64,000 bases of DNA from positions 1,613,300,859 through 1,613,364,858 of the forward strand of contig NC_056725.1 in the NCBI RefSeq assembly GCF_019279795.1. The letters are read 5' to 3'. Below are positions 34,640 to 47,761 of the stretch, piece after piece; position 1 is the stretch's first letter, and each line of letters starts with the position of its first letter. Made by a program: the position numbers and the translations under genes. This stretch comes from Protopterus annectens (Eukaryota; Chordata; Ceratodontiformes; Protopteridae). The notes under the pieces are model-generated. The model ran no database searches. It was not told the origin of the DNA and saw only the letters and a list, made by a program, of their open reading frames with translations.

Positions 34640-36130
34640 AAACCTATCTAGCTCCTCGGATGCAAAATGGCTCTTTGGTTAGTATGCTGCCAACTGGACA
34701 TACTGCGCCGTGCCTGCAAATGTCTAGTCGAGGACATTAATTCTGTTGGTGCTCAGCACCATGCATATGTATTGGTCTTCCCCAGGGCCACCAACATTAT
34801 TTATGCTGCTGAAAAACAAGTTGTCCACCTGGCACAGGAAGGTAGGTTGATGTGTGGTGAGTCATTGCAGGAGCCACCTCTGACAGAGTTGGAGGAAATA
34901 TTGGCCTCTCTCAGAGGCCGTAACTCCTCTACATCATCGCATAGTGTAGTGCTGGATATTGGTGCAGAGCTTCACTGAGCACTGAGACGTTCTACAGAAG
35001 ATGTCCCAGGTATTTACAGCTGTTCCACTAGCAGCATATATAATTATTCCTGACTCATTAGTCATTGAAAAAGTTAATAATGTTGTCTGATTTTGCTTAT
35101 GCAAGAACATAAGGGATTCCTTTCACACAGCCCTCTGCACAAGATGTGTAATTTAAATGTGTGGTTTTCAAATGGTAGTATGTCTACACCTGAGTTTAAG
35201 GTATATGCCTGATACTGGGTTAAACTTACACATGGTGTTGTGCTCTGATATGTTCACAGGTGATTTTTCATCTAGCACTATCACCGTACAACTGCCACCT
35301 CCTGATGTTGTGGGATCTGCAACCTCTGATGATGATGATGATGGTGGTGGGAATGAGCTGGCACAGTCGGGGGGGTGCAGTGTGCATGTGTTAAGCACAG
35401 GGATCGTGACCACTACATCCCCTACCCTGTCCATGGACACAACTTCTATGTCCATGGACACCCAGGAGACACACATAGAACCCTGGGAGGAGTGGTTACT
35501 GGGGATCTGTCTCTAGGACCTTTGGATGGTGGGGAATTCACAGAGGAATGGTTACTGGTTCTAGGTGGAGACATGAGTACTGCCCTCCTTCTGAAGTTGG
35601 TATGTCAGTGACTGCAACCCAGCTGATGTACAGGGCCATAATGGAGGCACAGACAATTACCACAACAGCCATGCCAAAGTTAGTAAGGCTGATACAGGAT
35701 GTGTGATATAACCCACAGGAAGGCATGAACCATATGTGTGATTGTTTGGGTAGTCTAAATCACCATTTGGAATGTGCTGTGCCCTCTCAAGCTCTCAGGC
35801 TGTATATAACATTCTGTCAGCAAAGCAATACCTCAATTAAATCAATGGATGGTGAGCTCTGACACCATGGACAACCTAGATGATGCACAGTGCTAAAACT
35901 TCCACTACTACATCTGTTGTAGAAGTGTCCACACCCAGGAGAGGATCTGGCAGGGGTTGTGGCAGTCATGGCAAAGGTACATGTTTTAATGGACATCATT
36001 CATGATCATGACATCTGACAAGTACCATCGGAATCAGTGCTACTCCTGATAGAGTCATATCCCATGGGAGGGTACCTGCAAGAAATGCTCAACCCTTTAC
36101 TGTGCATGCCATTCACCAGACCAGAAGTTT
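34640..36130 (+). pseudogene. Harbinger-type Myb/SANT-like protein remnant
   Basis: Plus-strand, probably two-exon remnant of the DNA-binding protein that accompanies PIF/Harbinger transposases. Part 1 (34640-34980) encodes CQLDILRRACKCLVEDINSV ... TNIIYAAEKQVVHLAQEG ... PPLTELEEILASLRGR, the end of a Myb/SANT-like domain and its downstream helix. Part 2 starts after TGTTCACAG at 35260 with GDFSSSTITV ... PPPDVV ... SDDDDDGGGNE; near 35600 it continues with MSVTATQLMYRAIMEAQ and CLGSLNHHLECAV, a coiled-coil-like end. The acceptor and the aspartate-rich start of part 2 match 54084 of the Harbinger copy at 53.2-56.2 kb. The function is inferred from that comparison. No transposase was found nearby. 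Confidence 0.5.
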
Positions 36131-36211
36131 GATGTATAGTACTGCAACTACTGGTGAGGCTGTGTCTCAGCAGACATACAGTGACACCACCACAGCCAAG
36201 AGTTCATCTCT

Positions 36212-36213
<2 letters not shown>

Positions 36214-36260
<47 letters not shown>
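36214..36260. repeat. (CA)n microsatellite
   Basis: About 23 CA dinucleotides, inserted in or next to the Myb-like remnant. Confidence 0.9.
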
Positions 36261-36269
36261 TTCGAGTGA

Positions 36270-36959
36270 CAGAAGCCCTTCACCAAGCCCTTTATATTAA
36301 GGCCCATCCCCAGTAACAGCGGATACACATAACTGCATTCCTTCTTGGAATTTTCCTCAGCACTATAACATCTCCTTGTGAAAGGTATCCACACATGTGC
36401 TACCTCCCTCATCTGTGCAAATGATAGCTATGCCATGCCTTTTGCACATTATTAACTGGGTTGTTTATGTCTAATGCATAATGTGGCCAACCTATGCACG
36501 AGTAAGAACTAGGTAATAGAATACTTTGCAGGAAAGCATTTTTTAGCATGAATGTCTACAAAATGACTAGCATTCCATGCATATAAACATCCACTGTGTT
36601 GTTGAGAAAAAATAAACTTAAAAAAAAACTTTTTTTATATTTCATAACAAGTTGGTGCATTTAAACATAAAATGATAACATTGTATTGTGTGCATAAATT
36701 GCTCACCGATCAATGGTCTGAGGAAGGAGTGATTTTTATAAGTATATTCTGAACTTTCTGAAAAATAAATATAAAAACAAAATCAATTTTCTGTATTTTG
36801 CAGTTGCTGCTTTTGTATGCATATGTTATGGAAATAGCTGGAAATACTTCCTCAACTATGTCAGGAAGTTAAGAAGTAACACCCAACAATGCTTGAAGCT
36901 AGTCCACAATAATATTGGACAGACTGACTCAAAGAAAAAAAGGTAATACCTTAGCTGAC
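36270..36959. other. Intronic stretch, no gene recognised
   Basis: AT-rich, no assignable feature. Confidence 0.5.
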
Positions 36960-38666
36960 AAATTTAGTGCAAATTTTTCTCCACCCACAGTTATATCTAT
37001 TCAACTGATCCTGTAATCCCAGCCACCCCCTTTAGTTACTATGGATCAAGTGCTCTCAAAAACTAAGAACACTCTGCCCACCATGGCCTTGATAATGCAC
37101 TAGGTTGTCTGATTATAAGTGCCAAATGTGGCCTATCTGAATCCCTTGCTTAACTTCCTAAATCTAAGCTCCTCCAGTGGTTATATTCATGAAGCCTGGA
37201 AAACAGCCACTGTAACTGGCTGAAGGTGGCTCAAACATGGCCCTACTAACCCAGACCTATTAATTCCACTAACCTCATATGAAGTAATATGGACCGTATT
37301 ATCTCAGGCTTCATTCATTAATCTGATCACTGTGAATCCCTTAACTCTTGATGCTTATCAATTTTGCTTTGTTAACTAAAGGCTCTGCCTCTTTAACCTC
37401 ATCACTTTTTTTTTGAAAAAGTAGCCAAAACAATGAGTAGTGGTTATGCACTACATTTAGCATATGTAGACCTGGCTATGACCTTTGCCACTATTCCTCA
37501 TGCAGGTATTACTGGCATACTTATTAATCGGAATATAAATCCTGAAGTTATACAGTGGCCGAATGCCTGACAGAACCCAAAGTGGATAGAGTTGCAAGAG
37601 CAACTTCCAAAAACAGACAAAATCTGCTACTGATGTACCACAGGGCTCATTGCTTGACCATCTTCTACTTTATATCTGTTTCATAGATCTTCAGACCAAT
37701 ACTCATGACCTATGGTTATCTAAGGTTGCAGACAGCTGTAGAATGAATATTGCCATTTGATCTTCTACTAACTCACAGTTGCTCCATCATGAGTTAGACT
37801 ATGTTAAAAACTGGTGCACTGACAATGGTCTCAAATTAAATCTCAAAAACTGTAGCATAGTTCATTTTGGTAAACAAAACATTTCCACATAGCATTCAGG
37901 TGACACACCTCTCTGATAACACACCATTGCAAGTGACCTAAGCACTCTTGTTGATAATTCCTTATCATTTGGCCATCATGTCTCTGCAGTAGTTTGGGAA
38001 GCTTTTTAATCTAGCTCATCTTATTTCCAAAGGCATTTCCACTAGATCCATAAATGTCTTAAAAACCCTTTACTTGTATCTCATCAGACCCATTACTGAA
38101 TATAATTCACCTTTTGGCATGTATTTGTCTGAATATATCACTCAACTCAAGCGACCTTGGAAATATATAACTAAAGATCAACGGGTTCAAAAATCTAAGT
38201 TATCAGGACATATTGGCAAATTGGTAGCCTTCTCTTTGCACTCGGTCATTTATAGACTCCTCTTGGCAATCTGTGTCTGGACTTTTGGGTCATAAATGAT
38301 TCCACCTAGTTGATCTCCTTTTTTACTTCACAAAGCAAACTGTGCCTCAAATACCCATAAAAAAAACCTTCATTAAGAGATAAAGCATGATTAAGTCATA
38401 TCCCAACATATTAGCATGATAGATGCTTATCGCAACATATCTGTCACCTCTGGAACAAACTGTCGCTGCATGTTAAGCAAAGAAGCAACTTGCAAACTTC
38501 AAGGTAAGTCTAGATGATCATATGGGGAGCTTCAAATTCTCCCCAGTCTGTCTCTTCTTATCCTCCTTGAGGCTGGAGAGAACTTTTGATTATTTATTTA
38601 TTTTTTCACTATTGTTGTAATAGTCTCCACTGTGATCACCTAATGCTTACATATGAACCTAAGATG

Positions 38667-38712
<46 letters not shown>
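36960..38712 (+). pseudogene. CR1-D: CR1 reverse transcriptase region and 3' end
   Basis: Plus-strand CR1-like fragment in many broken frames. Near 37410-37550 it reads EKVAKTMSSGYALHLAYVDL then AMTFATIPHAGI, matching YLDLDKAFDIIPCSGI of CR1-C. A GVPQG-like block follows near 37630-37660. The C-terminal part is open at 38074-38295: YLIRPITEYNSPFGMYLSEY ... LKRPWKYITK, the usual CR1 region just after the thumb. The 3' end runs into an (ATA)n tail at 38669-38712. CR1 elements commonly end in a short microsatellite, which supports that as the true 3' terminus. Confidence 0.75.
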
Positions 38713-38713
<1 letters not shown>

Positions 38714-40886
38714 AAAGCTCTCCCTTAAGGACTAAAGACATTTAATGATATTTACACAGATTTATCTCATTAAATAAACTGACCATAAATGTGCTTTGAA
38801 ATATAAACTTTAATTTATTAGATAACAGTTTGTCATCATCATCATTATCATCATCGTCATCACTATAACTTCCCACATTTTTGTTTTTGACATGGGGTTG
38901 GGCCATTGTGTCAACTGTCGCCATCTGTCTCTTTTCAGTGCCACTCTCCTGATTTCTTCGACACTCATGCCTGACTGTCAAAGATCTTCTCTCACACAAT
39001 CTTTCCACCTCTTTGCTGGACATCCTCATTTCCTCTTGCCTTCTTCCTTTCTGCCTCATATCCTCTTCTTAAGATTTTCTCCTGCTTTTCTGCACATGTG
39101 CCCAAAGCAAAATAAGCTGTTCTCTTTGACCTTGTCTGGAATAGATAATAATTTGTATCTATTTTTTTATTTTACACATATGTATGCATTACATTTCTTG
39201 TTATATTATTTTAATACTATGTGAGTTTAGAAGGTGGATGAATTTGATTGGTTAATATTTAATTAAATTGCCTTTTTATCCTGTGACTGATTAACCATCT
39301 GTATTCTAAAGAATTCTCATTTAGTAAGATGAAAGTACTTTCCTGTCATTAAATGTCTCAAATCTGTAAGTTTTTTTTGGCTGTTTTTCAGTCTTCTTGT
39401 GTTTTTACAAATTTAATCAAAATTAATTCTAGTAAAATCCAGTCTTCTAAATGTTTATTTTACACAATTTTGACAAGGTAAGCCCACTGGACATGTATCC
39501 CTTTTCAGGGGTGACTGCGAAGCGGTGTCTATTTAGGTGGCTTACTCAGAGCCACACAGTAACCAAATGGAGGTGGAAGGAAGCAAATGTTGTACCCTTA
39601 TGAAAACAAGGCAAGCAAAGAGAATATATGGGGGCCATACTGGTTGTGTTAATTGGTTGTTCTTTAGGTAGTGACTCATGGTTTGTCACTCATTGCAAAA
39701 CATTTACCCTAAACATACACTGTGCAGTATACTGTATGGTACATGATGTTTAGAAAAAAAAACATATTCTTTAGATCGAAGCAGGGTAGTTGAACTTGCT
39801 TGTATTAGTTTCATGGTAGTTATTTATTGGAGCATTGTTTGTTACTATGGTTATCCAGATCCAACACAACTAACGAGTGCTAAGTGAGGACATCATCTCA
39901 GGTTTACAAAAGGCAGCTCATAAACAGCTCAAACCTATAATCTAATCTTATATGTGAGTTCATGCACAGTTGTACCTCCCTGGCATATCTGATGCCAAAT
40001 ACAATCAGGGACAGCTTTCCTGTGCACCTGTTTTGGTTTTAAATTCTGTCTCAAGACACATCCTGAAACTAATTATAATGTAGATGCACAGAAATGTGAT
40101 TGTGTGGTCAAAATTTTCTCTGGAAGTCTGTTTCACCCTTTTCATTAGGTGACATTGCAGTGTCCCCTGTAAGTTAATAGATCTCATACTTGGATGGCTA
40201 TTTGGAGGGCACAGTTTGAACACTCTAGGATGGCTGAGAGAAACCTAAAAGGGAAGCCATGTCATCTTTTTAAAAGTGGATGCATAGCTTGCATTTCTTG
40301 AAGATGGTGTCTTCAAAGGCTACAGCAAAGCTACTGCTCATCTACAAACTGCAGTTAAAGAGCCATGGATCATGGCCCTATAACAGGAGTTGTCACCCCT
40401 TATCTAATCAGAATGTTTAACTTAAATGTCTTCTAAGGCATACACCTGCACCACCTCAACTAGATCTCGCTGGAATAGATTTCTAGTTCCCTGGGAAAGC
40501 TTTCAGTAAACTCATAAATTGTAATGGTTTATGTATCTAGACAATGAAACATAAAGTTGCACAAGGATATATTTTGGGTCCCCACCTTTTACCCTCTTTA
40601 TTTCTGCTATAACTTTTATTTGCAAACACCTAAAAGTGTTTCCTGCATACTGTGCATTTCCTGACGGCAAGTGGTTGCATGGGAATCATGCATATTTTAC
40701 TGCTGCCGGTAAGATGGTCTCCACATTGACTTTGATACACTATATGAATAGCAAAATCCGGATATCACTATACTTGCTATTACAGTGATAGTCTTGAAAG
40801 AGGAAAGTTGCATATATTCAGGCAACAGTGAGCAGTCCTTCGAGCCTTCAAATCTTTCTAGTCTATAATGACACAGAACAGCATTT

Positions 40887-40887
<1 letters not shown>
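38713..40887. other. Intronic stretch, no gene recognised
   Basis: Contains an (ATC)n tract at about 38834-38862 that gives an artificial aspartate run in translation. The segment 38890-39060 has a pyrimidine-rich, possibly repeat-derived appearance, but I cannot name it. Confidence 0.5.
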
Positions 40888-40944
<57 letters not shown>

Positions 40945-40984
40945 TATATATGTGTGTGTGTGTGTGTGCATGTGTGTATGTATG

Positions 40985-41050
<66 letters not shown>
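40888..41050. repeat. (TG)n-(TA)n compound microsatellite
   Basis: TG run at 40888-40938, a second shorter TG run to about 40978, then TATG and a TA run to 41050. Confidence 0.93.
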
Positions 41051-41052
<2 letters not shown>

Positions 41053-41379
41053 CACAATCCACACTGTCACAAATGATATACATGCCATTAATGTTGTTAG
41101 ACACCTATGTATGTAGTGTGTGCATAAGCAGAACAGGTAGCACACATGCATCTGGTGTAGCAAACTGATTGGTGCTCTGCACCATCAGACAGTCATGTAT
41201 ATTCCACAGAAAGAATACCTATGTATGGCCAATAAACTGGGTGACAGAGCACTGTGACAAAGGTGGTACAATTCAGTTTCAAATCACTGGAAGATGTGTA
41301 GGGAGGATCGTGAAAGGTGCATTGCACACAGTTATTGGTGTGATGAACACTAGGCAGGATTTTTGCTAGATTGAAAATT

Positions 41380-42830
41380 TAACAGTTCACAGATGGCAAC
41401 ATTTGATGCATCTCTGATGGTTGTTAATGCTAGGAGCATTAATAATAAAGTTTTTTTTATGTGAAAATTTGTGATGTTCCCACAAGATTGATGTTGTTAT
41501 TGTTTGTGAAACATAGTTAAAGAACAATGACTGGAAACCAGTTCTGTCAGGGTATAAATGTTTTTACTGTAACAGACATTCTAACAAAAAATCAGATGGA
41601 GATGTTAAGATCGGGATTAAAGACACTGATGAGACCTGTGATTATTACATGTTCATTGATAACAGCAATACTATAGGCTGTGTAACTGTGACAATAAAGA
41701 CAACCCTGGAACATATAACAATTGTTGGAGTGTACAGACCACCAAAGTCAAGTGCAGATGACCTAGAGGAATTCATACATTTCTTGCATGAAACACAGGA
41801 GGGAAGAATAATATTAGATGGGGACTTAAATTTTCCAGAAATAGACTGGAATAATATTGATTCAACAATATTAGTAAGGAAATTTTTCACAGAGTATATA
41901 ATCAGGAACAACAATTGCTTCAGATTATAAAAAAAAAACTACCAGGGCATGGAACATACTAGACATTGTGTTTCCAAAGAAATTACTGCAACTTCAAGTC
42001 AAGTTTTACCACCATTGATGTACAGTGATCATAAGGTTATAAAGGTTCATTTGTTGCTAGATAATTCTGCCAAACTGAATTCAAAGACAATGCACAGAAG
42101 GTTAATTACAGATTATGTGGAAACAAAACAGTCACTGTGTAAAACTAGCTGATGTGATGTGTTCATTGAAAAACTGCAGATGGAATGGGAAAAGTTTTGA
42201 AAGAGAAATTGTTTTAGTACAAAAAAATAATAAAAAAAAGTTTAACATCAGGATCTAGGCATATAACATCAGGGGGATATATTTCCATAAGAACAAGTCT
42301 GAAATAAACAAGATGGACAAACAGATTAAGTATAGTGCGAGACAAGATCAAGAAAAATTTGAAGAAAATTTATATAAATATATTGAGCATAATAGGAAAC
42401 CTTTTTATAGATACATAAGATGTGGAAGGAGTAAAGACACACAAATTGATAAACTGTATGCAGATTCTAAAATTTATTCTCAGACACAACAGATTATAGA
42501 TATATTTACAAAATCTTATGCAAAACAGTTTGGCTCCACAAAAAGCGAGATAAGCTGTACTAGTGATATCCAGGTAACCCCAGATACTGGAATCAAATTA
42601 GATTATATTGAAAAAACCTGCACAAACTGGATCCAAACAAAGCACAGGGAGGAGATGGAATTAGTAACAATGATCTGAGAACACTTCGGCAAGAACTTAC
42701 AGTACCATTATATTTATCATTCACTAGGTCGTATAAATATGGAGAAATTCCTCAAGATTGGAGACATGCTTATTAAACCTGTCTTTAAGGGGGAGTAGGA
42801 AAAACCCAGAGTCATATAGACCCTCACCTT
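41380..42830 (+). pseudogene. LINE endonuclease and linker, CR1/L2-superfamily
   Basis: Plus-strand non-LTR fragment. The endonuclease blocks in order are VVIVCET-x-LKNNDW (catalytic E), VTIKTTLEHITIVGVYRPPK, GRIILDGDLNFPEIDWNN (catalytic D-x-N) and PLMYSDHKVIKVHLL (catalytic SDH). The linker continues at 42313-42678 with a basic, helical stretch ending YIEHNRKPFYRYIRCGRSK. Near 42720-42830 it reads KIGDMLIKPVFKG, the start of the reverse-transcriptase palm, and then stops. It belongs to a different lineage from CR1-A/B/C, since the endonuclease sequence differs throughout. Missing its 3' half, it cannot be mobile. Confidence 0.78.
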
Positions 42831-44049
42831 GATATATGAGTGGAAAAAGCATTAAGACACCAGTGTTGCATTGCTTGTGGGGTGGGGGGTGGCAAAAGAT
42901 GGATGCATTGTAAATATGACATATTGTTAGATAGGGCCCTCAATCTGTAATGTTTATACATGTAATTTCACGCCATGCACAGAGAATGGACAGTAAACAG
43001 CAGTTATACAGCATAATATGTACACTTCCATAGTCTGGCAAGCAGTGGGTTTTTGTGACAGTTACTAAAGTGCATACACATGCGCCATACACATGTTTGT
43101 GCATAGGTAAGCAGTGCAGAGATGCGAGTCGCATTGTTAAACTTTGACAGTACTGAGTCTGTGAAATAAACCTGCTGCTTAATTGACTCTGTGGCAGCAA
43201 GTGCTATTGCATTGATACATTCCATGTTGGGGCCAGATGGTACTGGGTTTGAATACAGGTGCATCTAATACGTTGCTGCTGTATCTAATACTTTCAAATA
43301 GATGTAAATATGTTTCTGCTTGTCCACAGACCTCTCAACTGTCCCTGTTTTGTAGGGACACTCCTGATGTTTTTCAAAGTTTTGTTTCACTCCTCCTAAA
43401 ACTGAAAGTCATTTTGGAGCTTCTAAAACAATTGTGCCAACTTTTAAAATGTACCCCTAATTTGGGGGCTTTTCCTTAGTTATTTTTTACACTGTTCCAA
43501 ATTCTGTTGGTAAAAGTTGAGAACTCTGCTTGCCCCTGTTGCTGCGCATTGGTACAAGATGCGCACCTTCATGCAAAACTGGCTTAAAGAGGTGAAATGG
43601 GTAGATAGGACAGTGGTGAAACGGGGAGCAGGGGGGGAGAACAAATGGAAAGCAGGGCAAGAATGTTCAAGAGGGAAATAGGAAAGAAGCATAGCTGTCC
43701 ATTTCTTTAACAGTATAAAGGGAACACTTGGAAAATATTAACTGAATTTGAACTGTCACCTCCAGAGAGAAGGATGAAAACAACATAATCGTGTTATTTA
43801 GCCAATTGGACTGAATCAAGTGTGTCAAGAAGACACATGTGCAAAATGGAGAGTTATGTATAGGATGATTTTTTTTTTTGTGGGACAGTTGCCCATTTTT
43901 TTTTTTTTTTTTTTTGGAGAGAGATGTAGGAATGTCTGGGTCAGGTAATTTGAGTAGGGGAGGAAGGAATTGCAGACAGTCAAAACAAACAAGACAAGAG
44001 ACATGGATGGTGATGGGCACAAAAGGTTAGGGTTTACCATGATTGGAGT
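42831..44049. other. Intronic stretch, no gene recognised
   Basis: Contains T-runs at 43869-43878 and 43897-43915. No gene or named element. Confidence 0.5.
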
Positions 44050-45650
44050 GAGGATCAGGACATCCCGAACTCATGGTCATCAAGCTGGATGACAGTGAGA
44101 ATTAAGTTCTTACCCACTGTCATCTCACTCCACTGCTGACTGGAATGCTTGACGTCTCCTTCTCCTACTCCCGGTACTACATAAAATGAGGGAGAGCAAC
44201 CTGTCCAGCCAGTGTAGGCGAGTGCCAACAGTGCAGTGCACAACCCTATGCATTATCCCTGCCATTGTGGTGTGGGTGATAAAAACACCAACTCCGCCAC
44301 TGCTCCTGGAGGGAACCACTGGACCAGCATCCAGGAAAGGACTACCTGAGGGGGCAGGTAGTGCGGGGGCAGCAGAAGTGGTGCTACCAGGTTGACTTCC
44401 AGATGTGTTGAGCAATAGTGCTGGAGCTGGTGGAGGGGGGCAGATGGATCCTGTGGGGCAGGTCTGCCCCGCTGTACTGTGGAGCATTTAGTGATGTGGC
44501 ATACATGGATGACATGGGCACATTTTGACAACACATAAAATCAAAAAAAGAAAATAAAAAAATACAAATAAAAAAATATATATTTTACAATAAAATAAAA
44601 CAACATAAAAATAAAATAAAAATATTCATAAAATAAAATAATGGCACAAGCATTATTTTATTATAAATAATAGAAAATAAAATAAAAAATAAAAATAAAA
44701 TAAGAAAGATAGATAAGGGTTAGGGTGAGAAAAAAAAGAAATAAGATTAGTACCTTCATATGTGACATGCAATGCGTTAATACAGTTACTTGACTGTATT
44801 ATCTTACCTTTTACATTTAAGACTACCACCTCCTAACAGATGCACACTATACTACAGATAATAATTGCAAGTAATCCTTGAAGTGTGCATATATTGCATA
44901 TATGCATGTTCCAGTTATACAGATTACAGCAGGGCATTTGTGCCATTGGTATAGATGTTTTAATTTAAATTTAAATATTATTGAAGAATTAACAGCACTT
45001 TATAGTTGGGAAGTGTGGTAACTGAACCCACATCTGACTAAAGTCTAATATTGTACTCTTGGTTTGTGCTACAGACTAATGCATGCATACTTGTTTTTAC
45101 AGTTGAGGTATGTATGCTCAATTTTATGCAACTCTATAAAATACTAAATAAGCTATCTTTAAGTTTGAGTGCTAAAATAAAACTACTCTTCTGGTGCATA
45201 CATACCACAAGCTTCCCTCATCCTCACCAATCTTGCCCCATGGGTTCAAACATTGACCTCACATTCACTGGCAGCTGTGGGAAAAACAGAACAGTCTTGC
45301 CTATATTTAGCTTTTAAATCTTACACAAGTATTCTTGTAGTTGATACTTACACAAGTGTGGGACATCCATAGTCCAGAATTCCTTGACCCAGTGGTCAAG
45401 GGTATCCTGTTCCTCCTCTATTTGTCATTGTAATGATGCCCACATTGGTCTCCAGTGTGCAGGGCTCTGGTAGCACTGGATAAAACTGAGGCTAACCTAT
45501 CCCAAGCTTCTGACTTGTACTGGGAACCAGAATAGTCCCCCTGCAGAAGCCTGGCACTGTGGCTCTTAACTAAGAGTCCAATAAAAAATCTTGGGATCCT
45601 GGATGCCCCATCTCTGTGCCCTAAACCTGACGCCTCCCCATAAATGTCTG
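44050..45650 (-). pseudogene. Possible Myb/SANT-like transposon protein, two-exon remnant
   Basis: Tentative. On the minus strand, 45640-45355 encodes SQYKSEAWDRLASVLSSATR then ALHTGDQCGHHYND, one frameshift, and EEEQDTLDHWVKEFW then CxxC-free PHLC followed by GTAAGT. The W-x-x-L-A ... T-G-x-Q-C pattern resembles Myb/SANT-like or trihelix domains of transposon accessory proteins. A proline- and serine-rich piece at 44487-44125 follows a CTCCACAG acceptor-like site and ends in an arginine-rich SRRRRRQAF. The region between (44540-45350) is AT-rich, with AAATA/AAAT repeats, as an intron might be. The family assignment is uncertain, and host pseudogene origin cannot be excluded. Confidence 0.3.
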
Positions 45651-46394
45651 CCATGACTGCCATGGATCTAGAGAAATGGAGGGAGATGCTTTCCCGCCAA
45701 TTCCAGTTATCATGTTTACTGGGAGTGTACACACTGTTTGAAAGTGTTGCACTCCTCTTACCATCATGCAAATGGGGTGCTGGGGACCCCAGAGCACTGC
45801 GTTTGCTCAATGGTAAATGGAGTGCAACAGTGGCAAGCAGTGAGGCATTACATAACTGCAGTTGCAATTTCACGGTTATTGAATGAGGCAGTTGTGTATG
45901 TGTGTTAGGCAAATGGGAAGACCATACCAGTTCAGACAGCAGAAGTATACTTACAAGAATATAATACACAGTAAACTCAAAGTCATACATGTGATAATAA
46001 ATGTGACAATACATAGATAAATACATAAATAGCTGGTACAATACTGGTGTCTCAGTCCTCATACATGTCATTCATATCAGCTCCACTATGTCAAGTGTTA
46101 AGTGAGAGTGACTATAATGGTAAGTGGAACAACAGTAAAACATTAGAGAATATGCTGTATTCAAACACAGAGTCATATGCAGGGCAGTCCTACTCTTACA
46201 ACTGTTGCCTCAAGAAGGTTGAGAAAACACTTGTCTATGTTGCAGTTCATTGCTGTAAACTGCAGTGTGACAACAGTAAAACAAATGTTCAAATCGTGTA
46301 CTTGAACCCAGGACCATCTATACTCCAGCTCTACACTTACACCTGCTTATACAGGACTAGTTACATGACATTCCCTATTTCTTTAATCATTATC
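45651..46394. other. Intronic stretch, no gene recognised
   Basis: The minus-strand frame to 46071 is open but shows no domain. Otherwise unassigned. Confidence 0.4.
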
Positions 46395-46529
46395 ATTTCA
46401 TAGGAGATTACTAGGCTATTGGCCCTATGGCCATTATAAGCCTAGCCATGTTACACCCTTGTTCCCTTATTGATCAAGTTGTATGGTCTGTATGTGTTGT
46501 GCAAGTCTATAATCAGCATTGATTTGCCC

Positions 46530-47761
46530 TTACCCAAGAGGGACATAGGTGACACCCTTGAGGGAAAATTTATGGTCTCCCATCCAGTTGTCAAAGTTAA
46601 GCTTAAATAGGGTCATTGAGGAGCTCTGTTTTATGTGAATTGGGAATTTGTTCCATTGTAGTGGCAGCCTCTGGTAACCATATCTGTCTCTCCAGCATGC
46701 CCTGTTAATGTTGCAGGGTAGGTTAAAATTCCTGGAGCGAGTGACCCTTGTCCCATTTGACTTACAGATGTGCAGCATTTCCATTAGGGCAGGGTCCGAG
46801 ACAGCTCTGTAGGCCTGGCACAAGTCACCTCTCAGCAGCCTATAAGATACAGAGTATAGTGACAAGGCCTTCAGTGTCCCCATGTAGGTCATGTGTTGAA
46901 GGATCTGAATTTTCTTGGGGAGAAACCTCTGAGGTCTCTCCAGCTGCTGCAGGTGTCTGGTGAGGTACATACAGAAGGGAGCATTATACTCTATTAGTGG
47001 ACTGATGAGGATGAGTACAGGGGAGTTATAACATCCTTAGATCTGGATGCAATGCCTTACTTATGAGATGAGCAATGTAGAAGGCCTTCCATACTACTGT
47101 GGACACATGGTGATTGAAGTTAAGATTGCTATCAAAATGTGTTCCCAAATCTCTCACCACAGGGTTAGAGCTAAGGGGGTACTGTTAATATTGTAATTTG
47201 CAGGGACTTCCCCTTTGCTGAAAGGGATGATAATGCATTTTTTGCATTTAGTTTAAGTCCAAGGGTTTACACCAATCATTTCTCTATGTAAGCCCTTTTT
47301 GTAGTATGTCAACATCATGGAGGCACTCTGTGATTGCAACCAGTTTGCAGTCATCAATGAACTTAGTAAGCCATTGTCCTTCTATTTTCACTTGGAATTC
47401 TGAGAAATAGATTCCATATAGTAGGGAGCACTTCACAGATCTTTGTGCTACACCACTGGTAACTGGTCTGCTGGAAGTGGTGGAATCCCCAACTTTGACT
47501 ATATGCATTCTGTATTCTAGTGACAAATGGGTTAATCCCCAGCTGGGTGAATTTCTCAGTAATGCCTGAGCAGGGGATTATGTCAAAAGCCTTGTCTAAG
47601 TCAAGGTAGGCTGTATGTACTGTTTTGCCTTCATCCAGGGCTTTGGTGACATTCTCGAAGAAGTCCAGCAGGTTTAATAAGCATGATCTGCTCTTACCAA
47701 AGGAAAACTGGGTCGGGTCAAGAGTTTGATGGTCACCTATGTCTTTGCTGATAATGTCCAT
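46530..47761 (-). pseudogene. CR1-C reverse transcriptase and C-terminus
   Basis: The minus strand at 47761-47363 reads FGKSRSCLLNLLDFFENVTK, then HTAYLDLDKAFDIIPCSGI (motif A, catalytic D). After a frame change, RSVKCSLLYGIYFSEFQ represents the GVPQGSVLGPLLF block, then WLTKFIDDCKLV (47341-47375) is the catalytic F-x-DD box. The C-terminal segment 46970-46530 reads RHLQQLERPQRFLPKKI, YSVSYRLLRGDLCQAYRAVS, DPALMEMLHICKSNG and ends FKLNFDNWMGDHKFSLKG, the classic CR1/L2 tail. Two aspartates of the active site remain. Frame changes at about 47530 and 47000 inactivate the gene. Confidence 0.85.

Noticed and set aside
38742-39059. 105-residue frame with an aspartate run
   Set aside because: The acidic run comes from an ATC repeat and no domain is visible.
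40828-41163. Frames with Tyr-Ile and Cys-Val repeats
   Set aside because: Produced by the (TG)n-(TA)n microsatellite.
45418-46071. 217-residue minus-strand frame as an intact gene
   Set aside because: Only its last third has a recognisable pattern; the N-terminal part looks like random AT-rich translation.
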